A stretch of 48,002 nt of DNA from JAFGOG01 sp034429215 (GTDB lineage: Bacteria > Chloroflexota > Anaerolineae > JAAYZQ01). Below are positions 15,983 through 24,117 of the stretch, in pieces. The stretch's first letter is position 1, and every line of letters starts with the position of its first letter. A program made the position numbers and the translations under genes. Location of the stretch: NCBI GenBank assembly GCA_034429215.1, contig DAOUGI010000086.1, positions 1 to 48,002 on the forward strand. Reading direction: 5' to 3'. The notes under the pieces are model-generated. The model was not told the DNA's origin. It saw only the letters and a list, made by a program, of their open reading frames with translations, and did not search any database.

Positions 15983-16675
15983 ATGCTGAACCGATTTAGC
16001 GATCGAACACTGGAAATTGCCGCCGTCATCGTGGTAGTCCTGATCGCGTTAGTCCTGTTGTGTTACCTGGCGATCTTTATCAACCCGTGGGTGCCCTTCA
16101 ACCCGTTCCAGCCGCCCACGCGGACCCCGATCGCCATCGTGACGCCGGTTGTGGCCGCGACCTGGACGCCGACGCCGACGCCGACGCCGACCGGCACTTT
16201 TACACCGACGCCCACCTGGACGCCTTCGCCGACGCCGACGAATACGCCCCTGCCGACCGCGACCGACACACCTACTCCCCTGCCGACCAACACCAACACC
16301 CCGCTGCCGCCGCCAAGGCCGCCCACACGAACGCCTGCGCCGACCCCCTGGCCCTACTACTATACCATATCCGAAGCGCGGGGCAATTGCCAGCTCACCT
16401 GGGTGTGGGGCTATGTGGTTGGGGAAAACGGCTTTGGTGAGCCAAACGTGCGCGTGCAGGCCGGCAACGACCAGGGCTGGACCGCCGAAGATATCACCGA
16501 CGAAGACGGCCACTACCAGATCCATTTCCATAATGGGCCCAAGGCGGGCAAATGGTTCGTGCGCGTCTTCAAAGGCGGGCAGCCGCGCTCCTTCCAGTAC
16601 TGGTGGCAGACCAGCGGCGGCTGCGAAGGCCCTTACAGCCTGCAAGAGGTCCACATCGACTGGAGACACCGCTAG
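15983..16675 (+). CDS. surface protein: membrane anchor, Thr/Pro stalk, beta-sandwich head
   Basis: A 230-residue protein whose function I cannot name. An N-terminal anchor (residues about 10-35, IAAVIVVVLIALVLLCYLAIF) is followed by about 70 residues of Thr/Pro repeats, then a globular C-terminal domain of about 100 residues starting near CQLTWVWGYVVGENGFGEPNVRV and containing TDEDGHYQIHFHNG. That last block resembles carboxypeptidase-regulatory/CarboxypepD_reg-like beta sandwiches, in which a default strand is followed by D-x-x-G-x-Y. An AAAGGAG site supports the ATG. Confidence 0.7.
   Translation: MLNRFSDRTLEIAAVIVVVLIALVLLCYLAIFINPWVPFNPFQPPTRTPIAIVTPVVAATWTPTPTPTPTGTFTPTPTWTPSPTPTNTPLPTATDTPTPLPTNTNTPLPPPRPPTRTPAPTPWPYYYTISEARGNCQLTWVWGYVVGENGFGEPNVRVQAGNDQGWTAEDITDEDGHYQIHFHNGPKAGKWFVRVFKGGQPRSFQYWWQTSGGCEGPYSLQEVHIDWRHR
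16165..16188 (+). repeat. tandem hexanucleotide repeat GACGCC x4 inside the Thr/Pro stalk
   Basis: Four perfect copies of GACGCC encode alternating Thr-Pro. Replication slippage here would change stalk length in steps of two residues without shifting the frame. Confidence 0.85.
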
Positions 16676-16736
16676 CCGGAGATCTTTCGGCGATTTATAG
16701 GTCAGGGGGAGGATCAATCCTGGGGCCATGGTACTA

Positions 16737-16860
16737 TTGACCCGAACGTGGAAAGGTGATAAAATCGACGTGATAAACTGTTACGTAGAGTACAGGGCCA
16801 GTAGCTCGACCGTCCCGGGTGCGACTCGACCCATCCCCTTGAGGGGAAATGGGGGGAAGG
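16737..16860 (+). promoter_or_regulatory. promoter and 95-base leader of the Thr/Pro surface protein
   Basis: TTGACC (16737-16742), 17 bp and TAAAAT (16760-16765). The leader that follows is GC-rich and can form a small hairpin, TCCCC-TTGA-GGGGA, about 10-24 bases before the ribosome-binding site GGGGGAAGG. I could not match it to a known riboswitch class. Confidence 0.6.
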
Positions 16861-17790
16861 ATGAATAGAATCACTTTGCCAATCCGAACAGCAGGGCTAG
16901 TCGTCTTGGTTGTCCTCTTGGGCCTGCTCCTGGCCGGCCCGGCAGGCGCCCGGGTCAGCTCCTACCTTCAAGACCCGACGGTCGAGCCGACAGTTCGCCC
17001 GACGGCCACGCCGGCCCCCTACCTGGAGCTAGACCCCACGTCGGGAGTGGTTGGTGTTGCCCACGAGGTCAAGGCGACGGGCGGCCTGTGGTCGGCGGGT
17101 CACCAGATCCAACTGTTCTGGGATGACACCAACCATCCGGTTGGCCCTCAGACGCAGATCCGCGGTGACGGTACCTTCGAAATCAACTTTACCACGCCCA
17201 TCAACATGTCGCCCTACAGCGATGCCGGCATACACCGTGTCATCGCCATCGCCACCGACAACACACAGGCCGAAGCCAGCTTCGAGCTGATTCCTCCCTC
17301 TCCGACGCCGACCAATACTTATACTCCGATCCCGCCGCCGAGCAACACGCCCACCCAAACCCCGCTGCCGCCGACCAATACGCCGGTCACACCGACACCC
17401 ACGCCGACGTCCACCACGACGCCGACGCCTTCGCCTACTCTGCATCCGATCACGCCCATGGTGACCATCACCCCTCTGCCGCCGACCAAGGCTCCGACCC
17501 GGGTTGGGACCAGGGCCCCGACGGCCACCCGCATACCCGGCACGCCGACGGTCACCCGCACGCCGACCATGACCTTTACCCCGAGCCCGACGCCCGGCCC
17601 CGGCACGCCGTCGGCCACACCGCTGCCCACAACACAGCCATCCGCTGCCACGGTTACCCCGACTCCGGTGCAGGAAATCGCCGACACAGGCAGCGGCTGG
17701 GGGACGCTTCTTCTGTGGGGGGTTGTCCTTGCCGGCCTGCTGATCGCCTTCCGCCTGTTACGGGTCAGGGGCCTTGGGGAGCAGCGCTGA
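16861..17790 (+). CDS. secreted Thr/Pro-rich surface protein with C-terminal anchor
   Basis: A 309-residue protein. It starts with a signal peptide (residues about 1-35, AGLVVLVVLLGLLLAGPAGA), followed by an Ig-like or bacterial-adhesin beta domain (about 55-145, LELDPTSGVVG, QIQLFWDDTN, DGTFEINF). Next come about 120 residues rich in Thr and Pro. A C-terminal sorting-like tail has IADTGSG, a hydrophobic span (LLLWGVVLAGLLIAF) and a basic end (RLLRVRGLGEQR). The tail has the layout of sortase substrates, but IADTG replaces LPXTG, so it may simply be a membrane anchor. No sortase gene is in the window. Confidence 0.75.
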   Translation: MNRITLPIRTAGLVVLVVLLGLLLAGPAGARVSSYLQDPTVEPTVRPTATPAPYLELDPTSGVVGVAHEVKATGGLWSAGHQIQLFWDDTNHPVGPQTQIRGDGTFEINFTTPINMSPYSDAGIHRVIAIATDNTQAEASFELIPPSPTPTNTYTPIPPPSNTPTQTPLPPTNTPVTPTPTPTSTTTPTPSPTLHPITPMVTITPLPPTKAPTRVGTRAPTATRIPGTPTVTRTPTMTFTPSPTPGPGTPSATPLPTTQPSAATVTPTPVQEIADTGSGWGTLLLWGVVLAGLLIAFRLLRVRGLGEQR

Positions 17791-17809
17791 TCCTAACCAG
17801 CAACAGCAC

Positions 17810-17837
17810 TTCGGAGAAGGCGCATGCCTTCTCCGAA
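17810..17837. terminator. perfect 12-bp hairpin between two surface-protein genes
   Basis: TTCGGAGAAGGC (17810-17821) pairs with GCCTTCTCCGAA (17826-17837) across GCAT. It is followed only by CTGTTT, so termination may be partial. Confidence 0.65.
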
Positions 17838-17913
17838 CTGTTTAGCACTATCACAGATGGCTGATCTGCCGGGCATGCCCGGCGCCTGGGAATCGTCTAT
17901 TCGGAGGAGCAAG

Positions 17914-20900
17914 ATGCAAACAAGGAGCCTGCTGCTATGCGGCCTGGCGTTGATAGGCATGGTCGCCCTATTCTCCTCGCTGTCAGGCCCTGCCTACATG
18001 CAGGATCTATCGGCCGGCCCGCGCCCGACCCCCACCGCCGCCGCATTGCCGGCGGATTACGAGCCGTCCCCGCCGGCCGGCCCGGACGCATTGCCGGACC
18101 TGGTCGTCACCAGTCTCGTGCTCTCTGATCCTGATCCTTATGTCAACAGAAGGGTGACGATCTTTGTCACGATCAAGAACATAGGGAACCAGGACGTCAC
18201 GCCGGGCAACAACTTTTACCTCGACTTTTACGTCAACCCGCCGACCGATGACCTCCGTGGCCTGCGGGGTGATGTCTACTGGCCGGTGCAGGGCTACACC
18301 ATGAAGATCGGCCAGACCGCCACCTTCACAGTCAACATGACCTTCTCCGACACCATGGCCTACAACCTGTGGGCCCAGGTGGACACGCCGGAATATGGTC
18401 CCCCGCCCTACAATTTCCCCGTCGGCCATGTTATAGAATCGAACGAAGACAACAACATCCTGGGGCCAGAGTATGTGCAGGTGCGGACCCACTACACCTG
18501 GGTGCAGAAGGATCATACCGACTTTTTCCACAACATGGCCTCCACCCTCGATGTGGTGCCGGTGGTCGGCACGGTCGGCATCATCACCAACACGCCGGGC
18601 CTGGTCATCGACGGTGACAGCGCCCTGGCCCTGGGTATCTTTGATGAACCGCCCCCAGCAGAAACATGGTTTGAGTCGCCGAACAATACAGACGACTACA
18701 ACATGATCAATCCCGACAAACAGATTAACGCCGGGACGACGAACGATCAAAAGAATGTTTCTGTGCATGCCCAATTCTTTGCCAACGACCCTTTGAACCC
18801 TTTTGACGATGTGGATCTGGTGGTCGCCGTCTGGGAGGACGGGCGGTCCGCTCCGACCTATGGCAAGGATATCTACTTGCGATGGTCAGAAAACGGGGGC
18901 CAGGACTGGCAAGAGGACGACATCAAGATCAATGATCTCTCCAGCATAAACGACCAGAAGCACCCAACCGTGGCCGTTGCTCCCGACGGCAGGATCGTCG
19001 TCGCCTGGCAGGATCATCGCAGCTCCAGCTTTGACATCTACGTCCAGGTGTTTCAGTATGTAGGGGGTGCGGAAGGACTAAGAAGGTGTGATAACAACGG
19101 CGACTGCTCGGCAGAGTGTACCACGGGCGACTGTAACCGCATGGTGAGCACCGACGCCAACAATCGCGACCAGATCCTGCCCGACATATCGGTGAGCAAC
19201 CAGGGCGACTTTTACATCGCCTGGGAGGATCAGCGCAACGGCAACGATGATATCTTTGCCGTGCGATCGTACTACACATCCACGGTCAGTGGCGAGTGCC
19301 CCCCCAATGGGAAAGGTTTGGGGTTTGCCCCCCAAGCGCTGGACGGCAAGGGGACAACGCCGGATGCTGTCCTCTTGTGCTGGGGCGACGATACGCGCAT
19401 CGACGACGACGCATCCACCACCAAGCAGGCATCGCCCTCTATCAGCGCCGTCGACGGGGTCAAGATCATAGAGATCAAGTACATAATTGTACCCGGCAAT
19501 CCCGGGGAACCGCCGACCCTGATAGTGACAGAGATTGTGTCAGTGCCAACTACCTACGTTGCGGCCGCCTGGGAGGATTGGCGCGAGGGTGACGCCGACA
19601 TCTACTTCACCTATTCCGACGACGAGGGTGAAACCTTTGGCCTGGATCGGCGGCTGAACAACGACAAGCCGCCCAACTCGACCAACGACATCGACCAGCT
19701 CCAGCCGGCCGCCGCCGTCAACCAGTGGATGAAGACGATAACTCTAGCCATAGACACACCATACGGCCTGGCTAAAGGAGAGGCCTATCTGCCGGTGACG
19801 ACGATGCACATCGTCTGGCAGGACTTTCGGCACAGCATGAACCCGGCGTTGGACGACGATCCGGACATCTACTACTTGGCGATTACCGCCCAGCCTGATA
19901 TGTACTTCCCCTGGCCCGTAGTCCTGGTAGAAGAGGAGGATGGGCAAATCCAGGTCAACGACAACGATGAGCGGGCCTGGCAGACCGGACCGGTGTGGCA
20001 GGCAGAGCCGGACGTAGCCGCCAACATGAGCGCGGCGACGCTGGCCGATTCAGAGGGGTATAACGCCTTTGTCGCCTGGGCCGACGGGCGCAACTATGGC
20101 GCCGGCGATTTCGACAACACCGACATCTACTTCCGCCTGCTCAGCAACATCGGCGCGCCTGTCGAGTTCATCGGCGGCAACAACCTCATGCTCAACGACA
20201 ACGCCCGCCTGCACAACTTTACGGTCGCCGACTATGCGCCCTACCGCAGAGATGTGCCGCCGCATGCCCACCAGCGGGCGCCGTCGATCGCCGCTACGCT
20301 GGTTGCCGAATGGCCCACCATCTATGGCGGGTACGTCTACGTCGGCTGGGATGACGATCGCTTCTCCAACCCCTTCTACGACCGCAACGTCTACCTGGCC
20401 CGCACCAACATGCTGTTCGGCGGGCATTACCGCGTTCTCAATGTGTCAGGTTGCCCGGTTGAGCCTCCTGGATCCCCGCCCGGGCAATGCGAGCGCTATG
20501 GTTCTGGGGCCTTCATATCCGAAATCTATGACAGCCTGTCGACCCTGACCAAGTGGTACATCGTCGACTGGCATGCTACGACCGACAAAGGCACCTACAT
20601 CACCCTGCAAACGAGGATGGGCAACACGCGTGCAGCGGTGCTGGCCAGCGATTGGTACCCCAAGCGCTTCCCCTATCCCGACGATCAGATAAGCGTGGGA
20701 GCGCCGCTGCAGGGTTACGACGCACCCGGCCAGCATATCGAGGACGCCTTGGGAAACACCTGCCCGAACAACTGCCCCACCGCCCGTTACATCCAGTACC
20801 GGGTCAACTTCTGGGCGCGCAACGCATCTCCGCTCCCAGACGAATTCGTCGAGCTGTACACGCCGTTCCTGTTCGACGTCATCCTGCACTATGAACGCTA

Positions 20901-20937
20901 CATGGTCTTTCTGCCCCTCATCACCAAGGGGCACTAG
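17914..20937 (+). CDS. secreted CARDB plus seven-repeat propeller-like protein
   Basis: A 1007-residue secreted protein of unknown ligand. ATG 17914 (GGAGGAG upstream) gives a signal peptide of about 30 residues. A CARDB-type domain starts near residue 65 (LPDLVVTSLVLSDPDPYVNR, then VTIKNIGNQDV). Seven related motifs of the form VAW-x-D-x-R...D-I-Y follow, with the Trp at residues 307, 365, 437, 553, 635, 722 and 812, as in sialidase/BNR-like beta-propellers. The seven copies would suit a seven-bladed propeller. A beta-rich C-terminal part ends RYMVFLPLITKGH, similar to the LPL-containing tails of many Chloroflexota exoproteins. The catalytic Asp/Tyr/Arg set of true sialidases is not evident. 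Confidence 0.75.
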   Translation: MQTRSLLLCGLALIGMVALFSSLSGPAYMQDLSAGPRPTPTAAALPADYEPSPPAGPDALPDLVVTSLVLSDPDPYVNRRVTIFVTIKNIGNQDVTPGNNFYLDFYVNPPTDDLRGLRGDVYWPVQGYTMKIGQTATFTVNMTFSDTMAYNLWAQVDTPEYGPPPYNFPVGHVIESNEDNNILGPEYVQVRTHYTWVQKDHTDFFHNMASTLDVVPVVGTVGIITNTPGLVIDGDSALALGIFDEPPPAETWFESPNNTDDYNMINPDKQINAGTTNDQKNVSVHAQFFANDPLNPFDDVDLVVAVWEDGRSAPTYGKDIYLRWSENGGQDWQEDDIKINDLSSINDQKHPTVAVAPDGRIVVAWQDHRSSSFDIYVQVFQYVGGAEGLRRCDNNGDCSAECTTGDCNRMVSTDANNRDQILPDISVSNQGDFYIAWEDQRNGNDDIFAVRSYYTSTVSGECPPNGKGLGFAPQALDGKGTTPDAVLLCWGDDTRIDDDASTTKQASPSISAVDGVKIIEIKYIIVPGNPGEPPTLIVTEIVSVPTTYVAAAWEDWREGDADIYFTYSDDEGETFGLDRRLNNDKPPNSTNDIDQLQPAAAVNQWMKTITLAIDTPYGLAKGEAYLPVTTMHIVWQDFRHSMNPALDDDPDIYYLAITAQPDMYFPWPVVLVEEEDGQIQVNDNDERAWQTGPVWQAEPDVAANMSAATLADSEGYNAFVAWADGRNYGAGDFDNTDIYFRLLSNIGAPVEFIGGNNLMLNDNARLHNFTVADYAPYRRDVPPHAHQRAPSIAATLVAEWPTIYGGYVYVGWDDDRFSNPFYDRNVYLARTNMLFGGHYRVLNVSGCPVEPPGSPPGQCERYGSGAFISEIYDSLSTLTKWYIVDWHATTDKGTYITLQTRMGNTRAAVLASDWYPKRFPYPDDQISVGAPLQGYDAPGQHIEDALGNTCPNNCPTARYIQYRVNFWARNASPLPDEFVELYTPFLFDVILHYERYMVFLPLITKGH

Positions 20938-20958
20938 CAGAGCAAGGAGGCTGATCCG

Positions 20959-21729
20959 TTGAAACTGGCAATCACCGGCAAAGGCGGCGTGGGCAAAACC
21001 ACACTGGCCGCCCTGCTGGCTCACGTCTTTGCCGAGCGGGGCCAAAAAGTGCTGGCCATCGACGCCGATCCGGCCACCGGGCTGGCGGCTGCCTGCGGCG
21101 TCCCGTTGGACCAGGCCGCGGCCATCACCCCCGTCGCCGACATGGAGGATCTGATCTACGAGCGGACCGGCGCGCGCAAAGGCGAAACCGGCGGCTACTT
21201 CAAGATCAACCCCCGCGTCGACGACATCCCCGATCGCTTTTCCCTGTCCTGTGACGGCATCCGCATCCTGACCATGGGCACCGTCAAGTCGGGAGGCAGC
21301 GGCTGCCTCTGCCCCGAGAGCGCGCTGCTCCGCACCCTGGTCACCCACCTCCTGTTGCGCCGCGACGAGGTGCTGATCATGGACATGGAGGCCGGCGTCG
21401 AGCACCTGGGGCGCGGCACGGCCGGCGCCGTGGACGCTTTCATCGTCGTCGTCGAGCCGGGCCAGCGCAGCATCCAGACCGCCCACGCCATCCACGGCCT
21501 GGCCCACGACATCGGCATCCGGCGGCTCTATGGCGTCGGCAACAAGACGGCTTCCGAGGCCGACAAGGCTTTCATCGCCGAGCGGCTGCCCGAGTTTCAG
21601 ATGCTCGGCTTCCTGCCGGTCGATCCGCTGGCCATTGAGGCCGATCAGCGCGGCCAGTCCGTCTTTGCCCTGGCGCCCCAGCTTGCCGCAGAAGCGCGGG
21701 CCATTGTTGACCGCTTGCAGACTATGTGA
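20959..21729 (+). CDS. cooC: CooC-like nickel-insertion ATPase (CODH maturation)
   Basis: A 256-residue MinD/SIMIBI-class P-loop ATPase. It has the deviant Walker A GKGGVGKTT at the N-terminus, AIDADPATGLAAACG (switch I), and SGGSGCLCPESALL, whose C-x-C motif binds metal between subunits in CooC. DMEAGVEHLGRGTAGAVD (Walker B region) and VEPGQRSIQTA follow. CooC delivers nickel to the C-cluster of CO dehydrogenase. No CODH gene is here, but the acetyl-CoA pathway operon lies about 12 kb downstream. The start is TTG, supported by a strong AAGGAGG 8 bases before it; no better ATG exists. Confidence 0.88.
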   Translation: MKLAITGKGGVGKTTLAALLAHVFAERGQKVLAIDADPATGLAAACGVPLDQAAAITPVADMEDLIYERTGARKGETGGYFKINPRVDDIPDRFSLSCDGIRILTMGTVKSGGSGCLCPESALLRTLVTHLLLRRDEVLIMDMEAGVEHLGRGTAGAVDAFIVVVEPGQRSIQTAHAIHGLAHDIGIRRLYGVGNKTASEADKAFIAERLPEFQMLGFLPVDPLAIEADQRGQSVFALAPQLAAEARAIVDRLQTM

Positions 21730-21735
21730 GATAAT
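21707..21735 (+). promoter_or_regulatory. promoter of the KaiC-like gene
   Basis: TTGACC (21707-21712), 17 bp and GATAAT (21730-21735), overlapping the end of cooC. The KaiC-like gene can therefore be transcribed independently. Confidence 0.6.
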
Positions 21736-21777
21736 CGACCTATCAGCACTTGCATTACGAGTCGGTAGGAGGGACCG

Positions 21778-22518
21778 ATGGCAGACAACAAACGCACTTT
21801 GCTGGGAGTACCTGGGCTGGACGATATGCTGGAAGGCGGCCTGCTCAGCGGCTCTGTAGCCCTGCTCCAGGGAGCGCCTGGCACCGGTAAAACAACGTTG
21901 GGAACCCAATTCCTCCATCATGGCGCGTCCAAAGCGGACGAGGCCGGCCTGCTGGTGACCTTTGAGCAGTTCCCCCACACCCTGTACCGCGACGCCCTGA
22001 CCCACGGCTGGAACCTGCGCGAGCTCGAGCAGGAGGGCAAGCTGAGAGTGGTGTTTACCTCCCCTCAGGTGTTCCTGTCGAGCCTGCAATCACCTATCAG
22101 CCCGATCAGCAGCGCCATGCGTGACATGTCGGTCAAGCGCGTTGTGATCGACAGCGTCTCCCACTTTCGGGTCCTCAGCCGCAACCCGGTTGAGCTGCGC
22201 AGCTTCCACAACCACCTGATCAACGGCCTGCGCCGCGAGGGGGTCACGTCGCTGCTGGTGAGCGAGGACAGCGGCCCAGACTTTGTGCGGGGCGACCAGG
22301 GGCGCCTGGCGTTCATCGTCGATTCGGTCATCCTGCTGCGCTATGTCGAGATAGACAGCGTCATGCAGCGGGCCATCGCCGTCCTGAAAACGAGGGGCAG
22401 CGACCACGACAAGGCCATCCGCCGCTTCGAGATCAAGCGAGATGGGATCGCCATCGGCGATCCCTTCCAGAAACACGAGGGCCTTTTGACCGGCAGCCCT
22501 CGCCGCACCAGAAAATAA
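21778..22518 (+). CDS. single-domain KaiC/RecA-like ATPase
   Basis: A 246-residue RecA-superfamily ATPase with one KaiC-type domain. It shows GVPGLDDMLEGGLLSGSVALL, Walker A GAPGTGKTT near residue 40, a Glu pair in VTFEQFPHTLYRDA, and Walker B VKRVVIDSVSH near residue 125. LLVSED follows. Such single-domain proteins occur widely outside cyanobacteria, in signalling or DNA-related roles, without a fixed function; no KaiA/B or histidine kinase is adjacent. AGGAGG precedes the ATG. Confidence 0.82.
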   Translation: MADNKRTLLGVPGLDDMLEGGLLSGSVALLQGAPGTGKTTLGTQFLHHGASKADEAGLLVTFEQFPHTLYRDALTHGWNLRELEQEGKLRVVFTSPQVFLSSLQSPISPISSAMRDMSVKRVVIDSVSHFRVLSRNPVELRSFHNHLINGLRREGVTSLLVSEDSGPDFVRGDQGRLAFIVDSVILLRYVEIDSVMQRAIAVLKTRGSDHDKAIRRFEIKRDGIAIGDPFQKHEGLLTGSPRRTRK

Positions 22519-22531
22519 ACGAACAATAAGG

Positions 22532-22570
22532 AAACCCGGCTTCCACCGCAGAAGCCGGGTTTCTTTTTTT
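22532..22570 (+). terminator. Rho-independent terminator after the KaiC-like gene
   Basis: A perfect 12-bp stem, AAACCCGGCTTC (22532-22543) with GAAGCCGGGTTT (22551-22562), is followed by C and seven Ts. Confidence 0.93.
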
Positions 22571-22587
22571 CGAGCGGGGTTGCCTAA

Positions 22588-23010
22588 TTAGCCCGCACTG
22601 TTCAACACCTGGTCGATGGGGTAGGCCTGCATCAAGCGCGTAGTCTGCCGAAACCCCAGTCTCTGCCAGAAACTGACATCCCCCGGTATGATGACGGCGA
22701 TGCTGGCCGCTCCTCGTTCCTTAAAGCGCCGGGTGATCTCCAGGACCAATGCCCGGCCAATGCCGTGCCGTTGATAGCCAGGGTGAACGGAGGCCAGGTA
22801 GATAATGGCCCGCGATCCGTCAAAGGTGCCCCGGATCAAGCCGACCACCTGGTCGTCTTCTTCGGCCACCAGGAACTCGGCCGCCTCACATCGATAGACT
22901 CGCATCATCGCCTCCGGCCCGTGGATGTCAGGGTGGCCGTACTGCTGGTTGGCCTTGAGAATATCCACGATCGGATCGATGTCTTCAGGGCGAAATTTGC
23001 GGATCTCCAT
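22588..23010 (-). CDS. GNAT-family N-acetyltransferase
   Basis: A 140-residue acetyltransferase of the GNAT fold, substrate unknown. It has IRKFRPEDIDPIVDIL at the start and a central strand, FLVAEEDDQVVGLIRG. The acetyl-CoA pyrophosphate-binding loop is HPGYQRHGIGRALV near residue 80, and FWQRLGFRQTTRLM closes the fold. The ATG is preceded by a GGAG site. It faces the KaiC-like gene across a terminator. Confidence 0.88.
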   Translation of the reverse strand: MEIRKFRPEDIDPIVDILKANQQYGHPDIHGPEAMMRVYRCEAAEFLVAEEDDQVVGLIRGTFDGSRAIIYLASVHPGYQRHGIGRALVLEITRRFKERGAASIAVIIPGDVSFWQRLGFRQTTRLMQAYPIDQVLNSAG

Positions 23011-23127
23011 AGTGCTCCACTCCCTCGGGTATCGCGTCCATTGCGCAAAGGCTGCTCGTCGCCGACAGGCGCCCTCAGGCAGGGGCCTGCGGCCGGCTCG
23101 GTGCGCCTCGCCTGTCCGACCGGTTGT

Positions 23128-23466
23128 CTACTCGGATCCGGCCGGCCTCTGCTCCACCTCGAGCTCGTTCAGCAGCTCCGCCTTCTTCTTGGTCGCCGTG
23201 GCCTTGCCTTCCTCGATCGCCTCTTTGACCCGCGTCTGGATCTCCCGGGCCTTGCCCTTGGCCTGGCCCTGAACCTCCTCAGCCCGCCGCCGGGCCTCAT
23301 CGGACAGCTCCCCGGCTCGATCCTTCAGCTCAATACCCTTGTCGCGGATGACCACCCGCGTTTCCTCGCCCGACTGAGGGGCAAAGAGCATCGCCGCCGC
23401 CGCGCCGACCAGCGCTCCGACCAGGAATCCTGCCACAAATGCGCCACCACCTGATTGCTCTGACAT
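23128..23466 (-). CDS. YtxH-domain protein
   Basis: A 112-residue protein with an N-terminal glycine- and alanine-rich membrane segment (GGAFVAGFLVGALVGAAAAM), the typical YtxH motif LFAPQSGEETR, and a long, highly charged coiled coil to the C-terminus. YtxH proteins are small envelope-stress-associated proteins of unclear mechanism. AAGGAG precedes the ATG. It probably follows the 154-residue membrane protein in one transcript, because such pairs commonly occur together. Confidence 0.85.
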   Translation of the reverse strand: MSEQSGGGAFVAGFLVGALVGAAAAMLFAPQSGEETRVVIRDKGIELKDRAGELSDEARRRAEEVQGQAKGKAREIQTRVKEAIEEGKATATKKKAELLNELEVEQRPAGSE

Positions 23467-23561
23467 GGGATCCGTCTCCTTTCAATTCAGATTCTGTTAA
23501 CGACACCTCTGCCCCGCTTGCAGTGGGGGTGCCTTTTCGATCGACCCCGGCCGTCCTCAGC

Positions 23562-24026
23562 CTATTTGCGCTGGGAACGGGATCGCCGGGCCGGGCTCCG
23601 AAACAGCGCCTTGGCCGTCTGCCGGACGCCCGACGCAAAGCTCAGTGCCTGGATCATCGGGGACACAACCGTATCGCTCACAAATGTGCTGGTCCCCTTC
23701 ACCGTGCTGACCGTCTGGTTGGCCGAGTCGAGGATCGGCTTGATCTCATTGCGCAGCAGAGCGATCAGGCTCTGCACTTGAAAGATCAGAATCGCCAGGA
23801 AAACCCCGATCACCCCGGTCACCAGGGCCAGGACGATGATCGCGATGTCGCGCACGACCGCCGTAGCGGTTGCATTCGTCGCCAGCCCCCATATAGCCGC
23901 GCCGATAGCCGCCACGACTACCACGACGATCAAAACGTTCCGGATCGTCTTGCCGACATTTCTGCCCTGGCTGGGATTGACAGCCTCTAAATCCTGTGGC
24001 AGCGCCGCATTCTCGATCTCTTCCAT
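23562..24026 (-). CDS. membrane protein with two spans, DUF948-like
   Basis: A 154-residue protein with two hydrophobic spans (residues about 30-50, VLIVVVVVAAIGAAIWGLA; and about 62-90, IIVLALVTGVIGVFLAILIF). An amphipathic region resembling DUF948/YtxG proteins comes next (NEIKPILDSANQTVSTVKGT), and a basic tail ends it (SPARRSRSQRK). Proteins of this kind sit beside YtxH proteins, as here. ATG 24026 is preferred over GTG 24032 on the spacing from AGGAG. Confidence 0.7.
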   Translation of the reverse strand: MEEIENAALPQDLEAVNPSQGRNVGKTIRNVLIVVVVVAAIGAAIWGLATNATATAVVRDIAIIVLALVTGVIGVFLAILIFQVQSLIALLRNEIKPILDSANQTVSTVKGTSTFVSDTVVSPMIQALSFASGVRQTAKALFRSPARRSRSQRK

Positions 24027-24046
24027 AGCCACTCACTCCTAAATCA

Positions 24047-24075
24047 ATTATAGCATGGACTTTTCAAATTAACAA
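24047..24075 (-). promoter_or_regulatory. promoter of the DUF948-like/YtxH genes
   Basis: On the minus strand, TTGTTA (24070-24075), 17 bp and TATAAT (24047-24052), with TGC before the -10. Confidence 0.7.
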
Positions 24076-24089
24076 AAAGAGACTATAAT
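24061..24089 (+). promoter_or_regulatory. promoter of the tRNA methyltransferase gene
   Basis: TATAAT (24084-24089) is clear; the -35 at 17 bp spacing is poor (TTTTCA). It physically overlaps the divergent promoter at 24047-24075. Confidence 0.5.
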
Positions 24090-24117
24090 GACGCCAGCCA
24101 AGCAGAGAGGAAAAGCC

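Noticed and set aside
16150..16330. Short-repeat array as a CRISPR-like element
   Set aside because: The repeats are in-frame Thr-Pro codons of a protein stalk; there are no uniform repeats and spacers.
16800..16860. tRNA-like or riboswitch-like element in the leader of the surface protein
   Set aside because: A T-arm-like GGGTGCGACTCGACCC was seen, but it lacks TTC and no acceptor or anticodon stems can be assembled; no riboswitch core was recognised.
20446..22089. 547-codon open frame on the minus strand opposite cooC and its neighbours
   Set aside because: It is antisense to three recognisable genes, has no family motifs, and is explained by high GC content.
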